Assembly (NCBI RefSeq): GCF_041296265.1
Contig: NC_091693.1
Span: 25,048,001 to 25,112,000, forward strand
Reading direction: 5' to 3'
DNA from: Equus caballus
Taxonomy: Eukaryota; Chordata; Mammalia; Perissodactyla; Equidae
DNA length: 64,000 nt
Part shown: positions 51,315 through 62,659 of the stretch, one piece after another
Position numbering within the stretch: position 1 is the stretch's first letter
Layout: every line of letters begins with the position of its first letter
The notes under the pieces: model-generated
What the model saw: the letters and a program-made list of their open reading frames with translations, nothing else
Database searches by the model: none
What the model was told of the DNA's origin: nothing
Position numbers and translations under genes: made by a program

Positions 51315-51594
51315 GGGTCAGCCCAGTGGCATAGCCGTTAAGTTTGTGTGCCCCACTTCAGCACCCTGGGGTTTGCCCGTTTGGATCCTGGGCGCGGGCC
51401 TAGCACTGCTCGTCAAGCCTTGCTGAGGCGGCATCCCACACAGAAGAAGTAGAAGGACCTACAACTAGAATATACAACTAGGTACTGGGGCTTTGGGGAG
51501 AAGAAGAAGAAAACAAAAAGGAAGATTGGCAACAGATGTTATGCTCAAGGCCAATCTTCCTCACCAAAGAATAGCATACTTAAAAAAAAATATT
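51315..51594 (+). repeat. ERE SINE, first of a tandem pair
   Basis: GGGTCAGCCCAGTGGCATAG head, TATACAACTAGGTACTGGGG and GGCCAATCTTCCTCACC tail. It is clearly more diverged than the neighbour at 51597. Confidence 0.92.
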
Positions 51595-51596
51595 AG

Positions 51597-51841
51597 GGGC
51601 TGGCCCCGTGGCTGAGTGGTTAAGTTCGCGCGCTCCGCTGCGGCGGCCCAGGGTTCGGATCCTGGGCGCGGACATAGCACTGCTCCTCAGGCCACGTTGA
51701 GGCGGCGTCCCACATCCCACAACTAGAAGGACATGCAACTAAGATATACAACTGTGTACAGGGGGGTTTGGGGAGATAAAAGCAGAAAAAAAAGGATTGG
51801 CAACAGTTGTTAGCCCAGGTGCCAATCTTTAAAAAAAAAAA
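51597..51841 (+). repeat. ERE SINE, second of a tandem pair, young
   Basis: GGGGCTGGCCCCGTGGCTGA and CGCTCCGCTGCGGCGGCCCA stay close to the ERE consensus I know, including CpG sites that decay quickly, so this is the youngest-looking copy in the window. Confidence 0.95.
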
Positions 51842-51849
51842 TGTTAAAA

Positions 51850-52480
51850 AAAAGTATTAAAAACATACTAAGATATTGTTCACCTCTTAGATTGAGAAAA
51901 TTCCAAATGTTGGATATAGATCACAGTACTGGCGAGTGTGGAGGAACAAGCACACCATCCATTGCTGACAGTGTAAATTGGGACAAACCCCATGGGGAAC
52001 AATTTGGCAATACGGGGACAAAATTACAAATGAACGTACCCTTGGGCACAGTAATGTCACTTGTAAGATTATGCCTTGGATATACTCCCTTGTGTGCCAG
52101 TGATCCACATACAAAGGTCATTCCCTCGGGCACTGTCGGTGAGTCTGTCCAGGACGTGTGAAACACACAATGGCACGTCTATACGATGGCGTGCGAGGCC
52201 GCTAAGAGCAGGAAAGATTGTCAGTGCTCACTCGACTGACTTCCAAGACTTGCTGTCACGTGACAAAGGCAAGATGCGATGTGCTGTGTAGTGGACACTG
52301 CTAGTGCGTGAAAATAAAAGGGGGTGGGCTTCAAAGAGTCTGTTTAAACTTGCTCATATTTGCAGAGAATTTCCTCAGAAAAATACACGAGAACCTAGTG
52401 ACACTGGTTGTCCCTGATTAAGGGAACTGGGTGTTGGGGAGACAGGAATGAGAGGGAGCTGTTTCTTTGCAGAAATTTTG
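51850..52480 (+). repeat. L1 fragment, sense, diverged
   Basis: GTACTGGCGAGTGTGGAGGA, CTGACAGTGTAAATTGGGAC and GAACAATTTGGCAATACGGG match the sense L1 ORF2 3' region (the counterpart of 63.5 kb). Confidence 0.65.
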
Positions 52481-52489
52481 TCTTTAAAA

Positions 52490-53170
52490 TTAAAAAAAAA
52501 ATAGTTTTTGCTTTTTGCATGCATGGGGAACGTTCACAAATTATTCCGAGCTGTGCTTCCTTAAGACCATATTTGCAGGTTCTAATGTGACCTCTCAGAG
52601 GCAGTCAATGCACATGCAAGCCGATACATATGCATCCTACTTAAAACAAAATTAACAAAAATGGTAGCACATCATGTACACCATGTGCTTGTTGCTGTTT
52701 TTCACTTAATGTATTTTGGAGATTGGTCCGTATCCGTACATAATGAGTATATAGTAGACATGCAGAAAAGTGCCTAAGACATATTTATACACTTAAAAGC
52801 ATAATTATAAAGCAAGCAGCACCCATGTAACTAACACCAAGTAAAGAAACTGAGGACCACCAGGCCCGCAAAGCCCTCCTGGGCCCCGTGCTGGCCGGAG
52901 GTAACCAGCATCCCGAGCTTTATGGAGACATTCTTCACTTGTATAGTTTTACCAAGGGAGGTCTGGATGTTTAGCAGGACGGCTTATTTCTGGCCCTTCT
53001 GGGATGGTGGACGAAGGCATTCAATCTGTCGGTATCTTGTGATTCCTTTGGCTGATGTGACATTTGTGATTCTCCCACACTGCCGGAAGGAGGGAAGGTT
53101 GGTGGTTTTTGTGTCATATAGTATTGTTTCCTGAATATACAAGCATGTTGATACTGTTTGCAATTAGGAC
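52490..53170 (-). repeat. L1 fragments, diverged
   Basis: GTTTTTCACTTAATGTATTTTG and, at 52790-52960, CCCATGTAACTAACACCAAG plus a GGTAACCAGCATCCCGAGC line are antisense L1-type text. Confidence 0.55.
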
Positions 53171-53629
53171 AAAGGCTGCTTCAAGCCTGTGGCCCGTGCG
53201 CGAGGGCGCGGAGTAAGCAGGAGTGCGTGCCCTCGCCTTCCGAGAAGTGCCACGCGCCCCACCTCTCTCCCACCAGGAGCGCAGGAGCGGCCGCAGCCTA
53301 CAACCCAGTGGACGCTGGGTCTTGTCAGACTTCATGACTGTTGCCAGGTTCATGGCAGCGTGGCGGCATCAACTTTGGCGTACGGCATTGTCCCAGTTAC
53401 TGATGAGGACGAGTCTCTTCATGTGTTCGCTAGTCACTGGGATTTCCTTTTCTATGAAGTGTTTGTGCAAGTGCTTCTGCCAACTTCTCTTTTGTGCTGT
53501 CTTTTCCTTACCGATTTGTAGGAGCTCTTTACCTATTGTTTGGATTAGTTCTTTTGGGTTCTATGTCTTGCAAATGTCTTCTGTCCCACTGACTCGTCTT
53601 TCACTTTAGATAAACAGTAGTTCTTGATT

Positions 53630-54085
53630 AAAAATTTTTTTAAAATCAACTTCATTGAGATATACTTTACACAAAGTAAAAGGCACCTATTTTAAGTACA
53701 TAGTTTTATAAGTTTTAACAAATTTATGCACTGGCGCGACCACCACCATAATCAAGATCTGGAATATTGTCACCCCAAAATGTTCCCCATATCCCTGAAC
53801 CCATACAGCCTATGATCTGCTTTGGGCCGCTAGTGATTAATTTAGCCTGTTCTAGAATTTCATGTAAGTGGAATCCAATATTTTGTTCACTTCTGTAAAT
53901 GGCCTCACTCCTCATATGATACTTCTGAGCTGCATCCGCGTTGTTTGTCTGTCGACATTCTCCTGAGTCGTGTTCCACTGGACGAACTCACCAATGTCTT
54001 TACCCATTCATCTGTAGGTGAACATTTGGGTTGTTTTGTTTTTGCCTATTACAAAGGAAGCAACTATGAAAATTCATGTATAAAT
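53630..54085 (-). repeat. L1M-type 3' end fragment
   Basis: CAACTTCATTGAGATATACTT, ACCACCACCATAATCAAGAT and GTTTTTGCCTATTACAAAGG are antisense L1 3'UTR/ORF2 end. A ORF running out of it to 54529 is not supported as a gene. Confidence 0.75.
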
Positions 54086-55275
54086 CTTTGTGTAGACACA
54101 TTCTTTTTTTTCATTTTGTTTGTGATCATTTTTGACAGTGTCTTTGGGACCCAGCAGAGCCTGGCAGAGGGCAACAAAAGCCTGTTGTTATTGGATGAGA
54201 AACTGAGTCACAGATGGCTGGCTGGCCTTCTCTGGCCTCTTCCCTTCCCCTTCCCCCCACTGAGCCCCGACACCAGCAGCTTTGCGGCCCTTACCCCGGA
54301 CCCTCCACAGCAGTCCAAGGTGTACAATGACCGCCAGTCTGCTGTCCTGCAGATGAGAAGCAGGCCAGGGAGGAGGGGCCCTGCCCTCCGGCAGCCGCGG
54401 TGTGTGCGGGGAGCTAACCTGCCCCAGGTTCTCCGCGCCCCCCCGGGGGGCAGAACCTCTTACTACTTGGGGTTAATCAGGAGCGACGGGGCAGCCTCAT
54501 CTAGTCAGCTGAGCCCCCAAAAGGACTAGGTCCTTAAGCTGGACATTTGAGGCTTCAGACAGGAAGAAAGGGGCCACAGGGCAAGAACCCAGCGGCTTCC
54601 AGCTGAGAACACCCCCCAGGCCCTACAAGCCCAAGAACCCAAAGCCTCCAACCATGAGCCCGAGGACCCCAGGGAGGAACCTGGCCCAGCGGGTACCTCA
54701 ACTTCCACTGTGAAGCCTGAGCAGTGACCAGCTGGTCGCGCCCACACTGCCCGCCAACAGAAGCTGTGGGATGGGTGTCGTTTTAGGCCTGGGGTTTGTG
54801 ATGGTACCCAGAAATACACACGGGAGATGCTTTGTTGCCCAGAGAAAAAACCAATCTTGAGGCCACAGCTGGATTGGGTGCCATGAGGGCGCAGAAGTTC
54901 ACCTGTCCAGGACAGACAGACAAGGCAAGAGCCAGGCTCCTCACACTTGTCACCTGGCATTCGGGGCAGGAAGGGACACTGCCAAGCAAACGCCTGCTTG
55001 TTTCGGGAGAACGAGGGTGGCAGCCATCAGAGCAGGCCCTAGGCCCACCCGCTTCCTACCCCCACTGGAAATGTGACTCCAGACACTACCCCACCGCCAC
55101 AGCTCAGACAGAGGTGGCCCCAGACCTCCGACAGCGGGCCTGGTGAGCTGGGGCAGACCCAGTGCTGCGGTCGACACACGGACCAGGGCGCAGATGGTGG
55201 TGCCAACTGCCGGGAGCCAGCACGGCCGAGGAGGGTCCTGGGGCATCTGCAAGGCACAGCAGCTGCTTTTCCAAC
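54086..55275. other. Intergenic between L1 and the UBE2S 3' end
   Basis: GC-moderate unique-looking sequence. No exon or repeat family was recognised. It lies downstream of UBE2S on the minus strand. Confidence 0.4.
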
Positions 55276-55281
55276 TTTATT
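55276..55281 (-). terminator. UBE2S: UBE2S polyadenylation signal (AATAAA)
   Basis: AATAAA on the minus strand lies about 110 nt after the UBE2S stop, matching the short 3'UTR expected. Confidence 0.85.
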
Positions 55282-55390
55282 TAGAAAAACAAATCCAGGT
55301 CCCAGTGCCCCACGCCCTCTCCCACCCCAGCCATAATTTAAATAACTTAGAGACAGAGTTGGGGGTCAGGTGGGGAAGGAGAAAAGCCCG

Positions 55391-58300
55391 CTACAGCCGC
55401 CGCAGTGCCCGCTTCTTGTCCGTCTTTCTCTTGGCTGCCAGCTTCTTATCACGCTCGCCCGCGTGCTTCTTGGCCATGGGACCCTCAGCCCCTCCCGGGC
55501 CTCCGGGGGCCACAGGGTCAGTGGAGGAGGCCGCAGCCGCACCGGCCACGGCCCGGCCGGCCTCAGGCCTCCGGCCGCTGGGCCCGCCGGCACCGCCGTG
55601 GATCTCGGTGAGCAGGCGGGCGCGGGCGGCGTACTCCTCGTAGTTCTCCAGGAGCAGGCGGCCCGCCTCCTCGTTGAGGGCAGACTCGGGGTTAGGGTGG
55701 ATCAGCAGGCACTTGATGGTCTGTGGGGAGAGGGCCCAGGGTCAGGGGCCAGGCCACCCACGGGCCCCCAACCCTCCCACGGCCAGCGTTGTGGCCTCTG
55801 CTCCCAACACCGTGTCCCCACATGGGACATGGTCCAGATCACAGCTGCATCCTTCATCTGTGCTCAGTGTCACCCACGCAGGCCCACTGCACCAGTGGTG
55901 AGACTGGGACTGGGGAGAGAGGGATGTGCCCAAGGCCACTCAAGAAGTGAGGGGACTGTAGGAACTCACATCTGGGCCTGGTTTAAATAGGAATCCAAGT
56001 GCAGAGCCACAGACTGGCTGGGCGGACCACACCCAAGAGAAAGGCTCCAAGACATAAGGGGGACTGGTGCCTGAGGGACATCCAGAGGGCGGTCCAGGAA
56101 GGGGGCGAGTCCTCCATGTCCCTTCATGGGCCAGATTTAACTGAGGGGTAAACTGAGGCTGAGAAGGCATAAACTCCACATCCCAGAGGTGAGACCAGCA
56201 GCCCTGGTGGATCCTGACATGGGTCTGCCCCTAAGCCATGATGTCTGCCCCACCTCCGCTGTCACTCTAAAAGAGAACCCAGAACATGCCTGGCCTTGAG
56301 CAGGTGACATGCCCTCTCTCGCCTGTAAACTGGGGCTGTGGTGACACACGCAAAGCACCTGCCCAGCAGACATCACTGATGATGACCAGGGACCTGATGG
56401 CTCCTCAATTCTGACCACTGCACCCCACCACGGGAGGCCTGGCTGCCCTTCCCACAGCTCCCTCATTGCTGAGCCGGACACACACCCTGCACTGCGGGCT
56501 CTGGGGATCATGGGGGCCACTTGGAGTTACTCTGTGAGCTCATCCCTCGTGTCCCCTGACACCACTGTCACCACAGGGAGAGGAGGGAAAGGTTTGGGGT
56601 TTCCTTGGAGCTCAGCCCTCCCCTGTGCCCTGCAGGAAACCCCAGTTCTCCATCCTGCCTACCATCTGCCCCAGGGGCTTGTTAGAAATTCAGTTAAAAA
56701 AAAAAAGCCAAGCTTTTTTTTTTTTTTTTTTAACTTGTGAGAAGAGTGGGGAGGAAGCAGGCGACCTAAATGCTTCAAGTGGCTGGTGGGCACCCTGGGG
56801 CACGGGTACAGTCCACGATGTCTCCACCTGGGCTTCAGTGACACCAGGCCCCTCACTCTGTGGGTGCCGTCCCTGCGCTGCAGGGTGTGGAGCAGCACCC
56901 CTGGTCTCCACCCACCAGAGGACGTAGCACTCCCAGCTGTGATAATTAAAAATGTCTGGGGGGGGGGCGGGGGCAAAATCACACGTGGTTGAGAAACACT
57001 GGTCTATGAAAATACTCTGGAATGACAGTGATGACGGGTGCGGAAGTAAGCTCCGTGACTACCGAAAAACAAGGACCTGTGAAAAACCAAGGACCTGTTC
57101 ATTTTAGAGCAGTGAATTTTGATCCCATGAATTCTATCTTAAAAGCTCCTAACCAGATGTTTGACTTGTAACTGTCAGAAAACTGACCTGCTAGATGAAC
57201 CCATCCCTCGTCCCAAGGCACAGGTGCCTGGGCCCAGCACTGCCAATCCTTCCAGGATTTCCCAGAAAAACTGGAAACCTGGATTTTTACACGGTGGCCC
57301 CCAATCACTTCATAGTTCATTTTAAGAAAGAAACAACACACGGGGGCTCCCTGGGATGTCCAGGAGGGAGGCGGACCCGGTCCAGCCCAGAACTCACCAG
57401 CAGCACGTGCCGGATGCCCAGCTCAGCTGCCCAGTCCCTCTTGAGCACGTTGACACAGATCTCACCGTTGGCGCCCACGTTGGGGTGGAAGATCTTGGTC
57501 AAGAAGTAGCCCTTAGGTGGGGAGGCAGGAAAGTCCTTCCCCAGCAGGAGTTTCATGCGGAAGAGGCCTCCAGCGTATGGGGTCCCCTCTGGAATGCAGA
57601 GAGGGGAAATTGGGTCAAGAGGCTCAGCACTCCTAGGTACCCCACAAAACCCCAAAGCCTGGTCTCCATGGTGTGGCTGTGAGGCAAGTGCCCTGCTGCC
57701 TCCTCCACCAGACTGGGGGGTTCTTGAGAGCAGGACAGGGCTGGGTTCCCAGGGGGCTGCAGGAACCCCCCCCAACCCCCTGGAGCTAACCCCCTGACTT
57801 GTGTCGCTACCAAGCCCTGGATGCCTCTTCTCTCCCACAGGAAGGCCCCAGTTGCGTACCCCTCCCAAGACGCAGAGACACGCACACCTACTTGTCTTCT
57901 TGGAAAAACAACTACTTGCAAGCCTCGTGGGTGACTGATGAGACTGTTCTGTCTCCCCGCCACAGTAAACAGGGCTCTCATTCACCCATTTGCTCAGTCA
58001 AGGAACCCTGGAGCCATTCCAAACCCATGGCTGGTCCTCTGGCCCCAGTCCCCCCACATCCCACCCATCAGCAGCCTGGGCAGCCGACCTCCAGGTCCCC
58101 TCCTGGATCTGACCCCAGCTCCATGTCCAGCTGGACTGGATGCCAGCAGTGGTCGGTGGCTTCCTGCCCAGCCTCCTGTTTCTACCCTCCCTTTGTCCCC
58201 ATGGAAGTCCAAGGGAACTCTGCAGTGACCCATCACACCTGCTTTAAACCTACCAATGGCTCCCTGTCCAAACTCCTTACAGAGGCCCATCAGTCCCAGA

Positions 58301-59786
58301 AAATCTATTTCCTAAAAGCTTCCCCAGCCTTCTTCTTTCTTTCTGTTCCTACAAAGCACCCATTACACCTGCCTTTTGGGACTTTCAATGCCCCAACCCA
58401 TCGGGGCATGTCACCATCTCAGGAAGTTTTCCCTGACCACCCCCCCACCCCGTCCCCACTCGGGACTAGGTTCTTCATTAAACGCTCTTGTAACAACCTG
58501 AACGAGTAGCAGAAACATAGTGCATATGGAATACGCTAAATCACCGCGTGATTCAACAGTCTCAGTGTAAGCATTCAGTCACTACTGTCATCGCCCTGAA
58601 CGCTGCTCTGCCTTGTTCTCTGCTATGTTCCTGACACTGACAGCAAGACAGGGTCTGAGACAGTGTGGCCCATCCTCCAGGTCTTTGCTGATGCTATTCC
58701 CACCGCCTGGCACCCTCTTCCCACTCCCACGGAATTCCTACCTGAGGGAACGTAGATGACAGCCTCACCCCAAACCCAGGGAAGGTCCCCATTGTATGCC
58801 CTCTGGGCAACCAGGATTTCCTCACATTTACAGGAAAATTATACACAATTAATTGTCATCTGTAGTGTCCTGCCCTGCAGCCTGCAAGCACCATGAGGCT
58901 AAGAGGTGTGCTGTCCCGTCTACCACTGCGTCCCCAGCGCCTGGCAGTCCAGCTTATAATGAGAGCTTCCTATTCTTGATCTAAGGATGACGAGGAATCT
59001 AGAAGGCATGCCTCTCCCTCTTTGGTTCTCACACTCACCAGGGCCCTCGATGGTGACCTGCAAGTCTGTGAGGTCCTCCTCGTTGGGAAAAACCTTGATG
59101 CCATCTGGCGGGTCGGCGGTCAGCGTTGTCACCTCCTTGTACACCAGGCGGATGATGTGGGGGGGCAGGTTCTCCACGTTGGAGTTCTGGTCACCGGAGA
59201 GAAGAGAGTGAGTGGCCAGCAGAGCCCGGATCCAGGATATTGTGGCCGCCCTGGTCTTGACTCTGCAGTCCCAGGCTGTCAATCATGCCTGGGTTCCCAG
59301 ACCCCTCACCCAGGAGGCTTTAGGCAGCGGTGCCAGGCTGATCTCCCACCAGAAATGGGGGCAGATCTCCGAGCGGACTTGCGGATGGCTCCACCTTCCC
59401 CAGAAGCCCCCAAAGCCCGCTCGTAGCCCCACATGGGCCACCGATGGTTCCGGGTCGGCAGAGGCCAGGCCTGGTCCCCTTCCCCATCTAACCTTGGCAA
59501 AACCATCCTGGAAACCCCAACTCTGGTCTGGGGATGGCGGCGGAGCGTCCTTACTCTCGTAACACCCACGGGCGGGCCACAAAGCCCGCAACTCTCCTCA
59601 GGGCTCAACCGGGCCTTCCCCTCCCGCCCCGCCTCCACGAAGGCCCTTGGGCCCATCCCCGGCCCAGGACCCCCGTACAGGCGCTCCAAGCCGCTAGGCC
59701 GCCGGCGCGAAGCTCCTGAGACCCCGCCTCCTCCTCCAGGGGGGCCCCCGACAGCCCCTCCCGGGCCTGGCTGCCGCGCTCACCAT
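55391..59786 (-). CDS. UBE2S: Ubiquitin-conjugating enzyme E2 S
   Basis: UBE2S is the E2 that elongates K11-linked ubiquitin chains on substrates of the anaphase-promoting complex, driving mitotic exit (known). Coding exons (minus): 59784-59786 (the ATG alone), 59039-59186, 57398-57588, 55391-55720. They total 672 nt, 223 residues (human 222). The UBC fold spans about residues 11-156. The catalytic cysteine is C95 in [13 protein letters not shown], preceded by the HPN motif ([11 protein letters not shown]). [20 protein letters not shown] closes the fold. The Lys-rich tail [20 protein letters not shown] / KKRALRRL ends in the LRRL motif used to dock on the APC/C. One extra residue sits in the G/A/P-rich linker ([11 protein letters not shown]). 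Intron 2 contains a sense L2 copy. Confidence 0.98.
56690..56735. repeat. A-run and T-run in UBE2S intron 3
   Basis: TTAAAAAAAAAAAGCCAAGC is followed by about 20 T residues. The two runs form an inverted A/T pair around GCCAAGC. Such runs are likely length-variable. Confidence 0.8.
57985..58800 (+). repeat. Sense L2 LINE fragment in UBE2S intron 2
   Basis: GGAGCCATTCCAAACCCATG, CTACCAATGGCTCCCTGTCC, ACTCCTTACAGAGGCCC and, near 58670, CCTCCAGGTCTTTGCTGATG follow L2 order. Confidence 0.7.
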
Positions 59787-60560
59787 GACTGCGGCCGGCC
59801 GGGGGCGGGTCCCCCCGGCCCCCTTCCTGCGTTCTCCGGGCCGCCGGCCGGGGCGGGGGGCCCAACTACTGACGCTGCGGCCCTAGCGAGGCACCGGCGG
59901 CCCCGCTCCGCTCCCGGCTGCTTCCGAAGCCCGCAGCGCACGGCGCCCAAAGCTCCCACCGCCCCGGGTGCCCGGCCGCACTGAGCCGGCGGCGCGCGCA
60001 CCCCCGCCCTTTTATGGCCACCCGCAGGCCCCGCCCCGCTGCGGCCTCGGAGCGCCGCGCCTCGACCCGTGACGTCAGCGCGCACGATCCTCGGCGTTCA
60101 GCGCGTTTACACCTTTCCCGCAAGCAGAGGGCAGAAGCGGGAGAAGTTGGGGAGGGGGGCACAAGGCGGGTCGGCCAATAGGGGCGCGCAGGGGTCGAGG
60201 AGGGGGCCCTGGAGAACGGAAGGGCTGAGACGGGGAAGCAGAGAGGAAAGGGATGCAAGAGGCGACGCGACCGTTGATTGGGCTGTTTGAATGAGACGCC
60301 ACCACTGCCCAGTACGCGCGCGCGCCCTGACGCCCAGGAAATCGCGCACGCGACTAACGGTCGGCTTGGGAGCCTGGGCGGGGCGAGAGGAGGCGGGACT
60401 TGGGGGGTTTAAACGGATGATGGAAGGCACTCCGGCCAATAGGGACGCGCAATCGTGGACCGGCGTCACGAGGCTCGCACGGGCCAATCCTTGACGGAGA
60501 AGGGATTGCCAAGGGGGTGGGAGCAGTGGAGAACGACCAATGGGGGCTCGGCCTAGCGCG
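59787..60560 (-). promoter_or_regulatory. UBE2S: UBE2S promoter: TATA-like, CRE, CCAAT cluster
   Basis: On the minus strand CATAAAAGG (60009-60016) is a TATA-like element, giving a start near 59980. A palindromic CRE, TGACGTCA, sits at 60070-60077, about 90 bp upstream. Five CCAAT boxes follow: 60175, 60436, 60484 and 60537 on the plus strand and an inverted one at 60277-60281. TTTGAA (60286-60291) and TTTAAA (60408-60413) resemble CHR elements of G2/M genes, which fits the mitotic role of UBE2S. The set is read directly; the function is inferred. Confidence 0.7.
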
Positions 60561-60603
60561 GGCCAAGCCGATCGCAGCCAACGAAATTCCTTGGTTTTTG
60601 TAT

Positions 60604-60710
60604 ATGCAAATGAGGCGTACACCGCCTCTCGTGCCCTCTCCTCAGCAGGTGGTGGGGTTGGGCGCTGGGGATCGATCTAAATTTTTCTACGAGGCGCCAT
60701 TTTGTGCTGA
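60604..60710. promoter_or_regulatory. Octamer and YY1-type motifs, possible separate start
   Basis: ATGCAAAT (octamer) lies at about 60604-60611 and GGCGCCATTTTG at 60693-60704, whose complement CAAAATGGCGCC is a strong YY1 motif of core-promoter type. No transcript or gene was recognised either side, so this is only a candidate start. Confidence 0.35.
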
Positions 60711-60719
60711 GAATGACCT

Positions 60720-61475
60720 GTGACCTGTGTCCTGGGTTGCTGAGGTTCAAACACCAGTCAGCACGGCCTCGAAGGCTTGGACCTCTGTCCCCGGCCAGAC
60801 GTCAGTCACGACGCCGGGCCTCAGTTTCCTCCTGTGGGAAATGGGCGCGGGGATCCCTCATGATGACCGAGAAGGAAGAAGGAAGAGTCCCCAGGCCCTC
60901 TTCGCGGCCGGGCCCGGCCCGTGATTGACCCGCGGCCCCCAGCCGGCCAGGCCCTCACTGGCACTCAGTTTCCCTGTGTGGGAAATGGACACACCGCGGC
61001 CTCAGGCCTCAGTTAGTGAAGTGGTCCCGCCTCTGCCTCCTCCCGGGGCGGCCCTGTGCTGGTACCCAGCGAGGAGGAGGAGCGGAAGCGGAAGTGGCCT
61101 CCCGGGCTCGTGTGCGGCCGTCTCAGGCCCTCGGCTCAGCTAGGCGCAGCCCGGCTTGGCCACAGCGTCCTGCAAAGGCGCGTGGCTGACAGCTTCCCCT
61201 CATTGGGCCTCGGCTTCCGGGACAGGAGGCGGGGACGTGTGAGACCCCGCCGCTGCAGTCGTATAATAGAGAGCTCGCGTGGGGTCCGCCCTCACGCCGC
61301 ACCCGGAACCTCAGCCTGCTGCGAGCGGACGCTTCCGGCCGGTGGAACAGACAGGGACCCTGAAGGACGGGCGTCCAGTGACTTGCCCAGGGCCCCCCAC
61401 CCCGGCTGGGACCAGACAGAGGTGGTAGTCAAGCTCTGTCTCAAAAACCCGCCCAACAGCCACGACGATGGTGAG
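60720..61475. other. CpG-rich, unassigned, with MIR scraps
   Basis: GCCTCAGTTTCCTCCTGTGG (about 60818) and GCACTCAGTTTCCCTGTGTGG (about 60960) are short sense MIR pieces. The remainder is GC-rich with no exon recognised. Confidence 0.45.
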
Positions 61476-62060
61476 AATAACGGTGGTTATTTATTCCGTG
61501 CCTGCCGGGTGCCAGGCGCGGTTCCGGCTCCTTGCGGGCTTGATCTCCGTCCTTGCGGCGTTCCTGGCAGGTGCATGTTGTTAGGATTCCCCTCCGGACA
61601 CCTGCGTTCATTCAATGACATTTTTGCTTTTTGAGCACCTACGATGTGGCAGGCAGGATGCTATGGGGACATGGCAGAGTAGAAGGGACAAAATTCCTGC
61701 TCTCATGGAGCTTACAGACCCCGGGGAGCCAAACAGTAAGGAAGTAAGTATATTGCATCATGTCGGCAGGCGATGAAGATTTTGAAAAATAAGAAATCAG
61801 GGCCAGGGGGACGCGAAGGGAGCAATGGTGGCTGCTTTTGGATCTTGGCTGAGCAGAGAAGGCCTCTGAGGAAGGCTCCTGTGGGCTGTGGAGGGTCTGT
61901 GGGAAAAGCATCCTGAGATAAGGGTACGGCAGGTGCAAGGGCCCAGTGAGGGGATTGTGCCCGGTGTGTGTGGGACACCATCAGGAAGCCAGCGGGTCTG
62001 GGTCAGAGTGAGGGTGCCGAGGTCAGAGAGGTAAGGGGGCATGGCGGTTATGTCACACAC
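61476..62060 (-). repeat. L2/MIR antisense fragments
   Basis: TTGAGCACCTACGATGTGGC, TTCCTGCTCTCATGGAGCTT and CAGGCGATGAAGATTTTGAA are antisense L2. At 61490-61600, TTATTTATTCCGTGCCTGCC and TTGTTAGGATTCCCC are the start of another old copy. Confidence 0.75.
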
Positions 62061-62655
62061 CTGGGCAGTGGTGAGCAGCGTGTTCTTTTCTCCTTTGCGG
62101 GCCACTGATCTCTGTCCCAGCCTGCTCCGGTCTACCCCAGGGCAACCTGGACGAAATGTGCAGACGAAGGAGGTTGCTGGGTTCTGGTCAGACTTGGTTT
62201 ACAAAAACAGGCAGTGGCCAGAGTTGGCCCCCAGGGAGGCTGTATGCTGACCCCTGGGATCCTGCCGTGCCCCAGCCCTGCTAGGAACCTTTCAGGAGCC
62301 CTCCTGCCCGCTCCATTTTGAATAAACCCCACATTCCGACGAGGTCCATAAACACACTCTCCCTGAGGACCACCCCCGCCACCTTCTATCTGTCTCCTAT
62401 AAGCCAAGCTCTGTCTCACCTGGGGACATGTGGACGGGAGTCTGCTGTGCCTGGAGAGCTTTCCATGCCTCTTCTGTCCTCCTCATGGCCTGGGCTCACC
62501 TCTCAGAGCGGCTTCCCTCACCTCCACTCCTTCGGTTGTTCGCGTCACCCTCTTTGATCTTCGTGGTCCATCAGAAGTTGTCCACCTCCCCTGACAGATC
62601 AGCCCCAGGAGAGCGGGGATTCTGTCCTCAGCCCCAGCAGGGTGCCTGACAGATT
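62061..62655 (+). repeat. Sense L2-like fragments
   Basis: CATGGCCTGGGCTCACCTC, AGCGGCTTCCCTCACCTCC and CAGGAGAGCGGGGATTCTGT resemble the sense L2 3' region. The first 300 bp are not assigned. Confidence 0.5.
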
Positions 62656-62659
62656 CAGG

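Noticed and set aside
53945-54529. 194-residue plus-strand open frame
   Set aside because: It starts inside antisense L1 and continues into unassigned sequence with no domain or splice structure.
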